Assembly (NCBI GenBank): GCA_003354225.1
Contig: PIVH01000134.1
Coordinates: 1-7,644, forward strand
From: Globobulimina sp.
Taxonomy: Eukaryota; Foraminifera; Rotaliida
DNA length: 7,644 nt
Reading direction: 5' to 3'
Part shown: positions 7,036 through 7,644 of the stretch, in pieces
Numbering within the stretch: position 1 is the first letter of the stretch
Layout: each line of letters opens with the position of its first letter
The notes under the pieces: model-generated
The model's database searches: none
Told to the model about the DNA's origin: nothing
Seen by the model: only the letters and a program-made list of their open reading frames with translations
Position numbers and translations under genes: made by a program

Positions 7036-7644
7036 ATGAAAGAGAGATTAAACAATAATCGTATGGCAAAAAAAGATCTGAAAAACAGAAATCATATTAA
7101 TAAATTAAAAACAAATTATAATATTATGACAACAAAAGCAAATTATGTATCAAGTTTAAGAAACTGGGCAAAATATTGTATTGAATATAATGAAAACCCA
7201 TTTCAAATGCCAATAGATCCATTGGTTGTAACTTATTGGTTCTCCGAAAGAGCATTACAAGCAGGCAGCGTTGCGTCAATTTGTACATGGCAGTCTTCCC
7301 TAAGTTGGCTATGCAAAATAAAAGGATTCACACCTTCGTTTAGAGACAATTATGATTTTTCTACATTTAAAAAAGAATTAAAAAAAGAATATGCAGAAGA
7401 ATCGGATACGAGACTCCCATTCGATTTAAATCACATATTTCTATATACAAAACATTATAAATGTTATGGAAAACACTTAAAATATATTCCATTAATTGAT
7501 TACTTAAAAGTATTATTGGCTCAAATATATTTCTGTTCGATGGCAAGACCATGCGAATTAACAAAAATAATAGGAAATGAGTCCAAACCTGGATTAAAAT
7601 TAGGTGATATCTTTCATAATACAGATGCAGCAAATCCAAATGAT
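7036..7644 (+). CDS. Tyrosine recombinase, N-terminal half (3'-truncated by window edge)
   Basis: The ATG at 7036 opens 203 codons to the window end with no stop; an in-frame TAA at 7015-7017 bounds it upstream. Residues 1-35 are basic. Residues 35-115 form a helical core-binding (SAM-like) domain with WAKYCIEY, LVVTYWFSERAL and TWQSSLSWLC. The catalytic domain begins after about 125 and includes the SMARPCEL motif, whose R171 matches the first catalytic Arg of the family. The second Arg, Trp and Tyr are beyond the edge, and equivalents are found in the fragment at 1-476. Visible lengths of 203 plus 157 residues, with a short missing middle, fit one ordinary YR. The ATG context is weak (C at -3); ATGs at codons 10 and 31 are alternatives. 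The TATCAG at 7025-7030 could be an acceptor, which would join this frame to an upstream exon in phase. Confidence 0.85.
   Translation, partial: MKERLNNNRMAKKDLKNRNHINKLKTNYNIMTTKANYVSSLRNWAKYCIEYNENPFQMPIDPLVVTYWFSERALQAGSVASICTWQSSLSWLCKIKGFTPSFRDNYDFSTFKKELKKEYAEESDTRLPFDLNHIFLYTKHYKCYGKHLKYIPLIDYLKVLLAQIYFCSMARPCELTKIIGNESKPGLKLGDIFHNTDAANPND

Larger units (their letters stand above)
1..7644 (+). mobile_element. DIRS-order tyrosine-recombinase retrotransposon, circularly permuted or tandem unit
   Basis: The gene set is a gag-like protein with a terminal zinc module, an RT-RNase H of the DIRS type, and a tyrosine recombinase, all on one strand. This combination, with no DDE integrase, aspartic protease or LTRs, defines the DIRS order. 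The window begins inside the 3' half of a YR gene and ends inside the 5' half of a YR gene, so the element is seen in circular permutation or as parts of two adjacent copies. No methyltransferase domain follows RNase H, which fits Ngaro/VIPER-like more than DIRS-1/PAT-like elements. The true termini are not identified; the non-coding blocks 477-1066 and 6429-7035 are the candidates. An assignment to a named family would need comparison with known elements. Confidence 0.85.

Noticed and set aside
7367-7639. A 90-codon antisense frame
   Set aside because: It lies opposite the YR N-terminal half, which has a clear family pattern; the antisense product is hydrophobic low-complexity.
1-7644. Exactly closed circle by joining base 7644 to base 1
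   Set aside because: The two YR halves are out of frame when joined directly, so some bases are missing between the ends.
1-7644. tRNA, rRNA, CRISPR array, long terminal repeats, bacterial insertion sequence
   Set aside because: No tRNA-like B-box or cloverleaf, no regularly spaced repeat array, and no long direct or inverted repeat was seen by reading both strands.

Overview
The window holds most of a tyrosine-recombinase (DIRS-order) retrotransposon from a very AT-rich eukaryote. All recognisable genes are on the + strand. The eukaryotic origin is supported by spliceosomal signals (a GTATAT donor at 2811, TACTAA at 3022-3027, a pyrimidine-rich acceptor ending at 4602, TACTAAC at 6894-6900), by AATAAA hexamers after each gene, and by a reverse transcriptase frame with no usable ATG. 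The long frames need only the standard genetic code. Base composition would suit an AT-rich fungus, amoeba or other protist, but the sequence alone does not fix the host.

Layout: 1-476 is the catalytic C-terminal half of a tyrosine recombinase (YR). 477-1066 is AT-rich non-coding DNA with a poly(A) signal, a TATA-like box and a small inverted repeat; it probably serves as gag promoter and leader. 1067-2810 is a gag-like first exon of unknown fold. 2811-3082 is a probable intron. 3083-4269 is a second gag exon with an Arg/Asn/Tyr-rich basic linker and a C-terminal Cys/His zinc-binding module. 4270-4602 is AT-rich and ends in a strong splice acceptor. 4603-6428 encodes reverse transcriptase plus RNase H with all expected acidic residues. 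6429-7035 is non-coding and carries a GC-rich stem-loop flanked by 9-bp direct repeats. 7036-7644 is the N-terminal half of a YR, running off the window.

The two YR fragments at opposite ends are complementary parts of one protein type: the N-terminal core-binding region and first catalytic Arg at the right, the R-box, Trp and nucleophilic Tyr at the left. The window therefore looks like a circularly permuted single unit, as expected from an extrachromosomal circle or a head-to-tail array. A short segment is missing, because direct joining of the ends breaks the frame.

By family knowledge, Gag would package the RNA, RT-RNase H would copy it, and YR would integrate a circular DNA intermediate. 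There is no DDE integrase, no aspartic protease and no adenine methyltransferase domain, which places the element nearer the Ngaro/VIPER domain plan than DIRS-1/PAT. The most unusual inference is that one gag donor (2810/2811) is phase-compatible with acceptors in front of the gag zinc-finger exon, RT and YR. This suggests that alternative splicing, rather than overlapping frames or frameshifting, might divide expression among the products.
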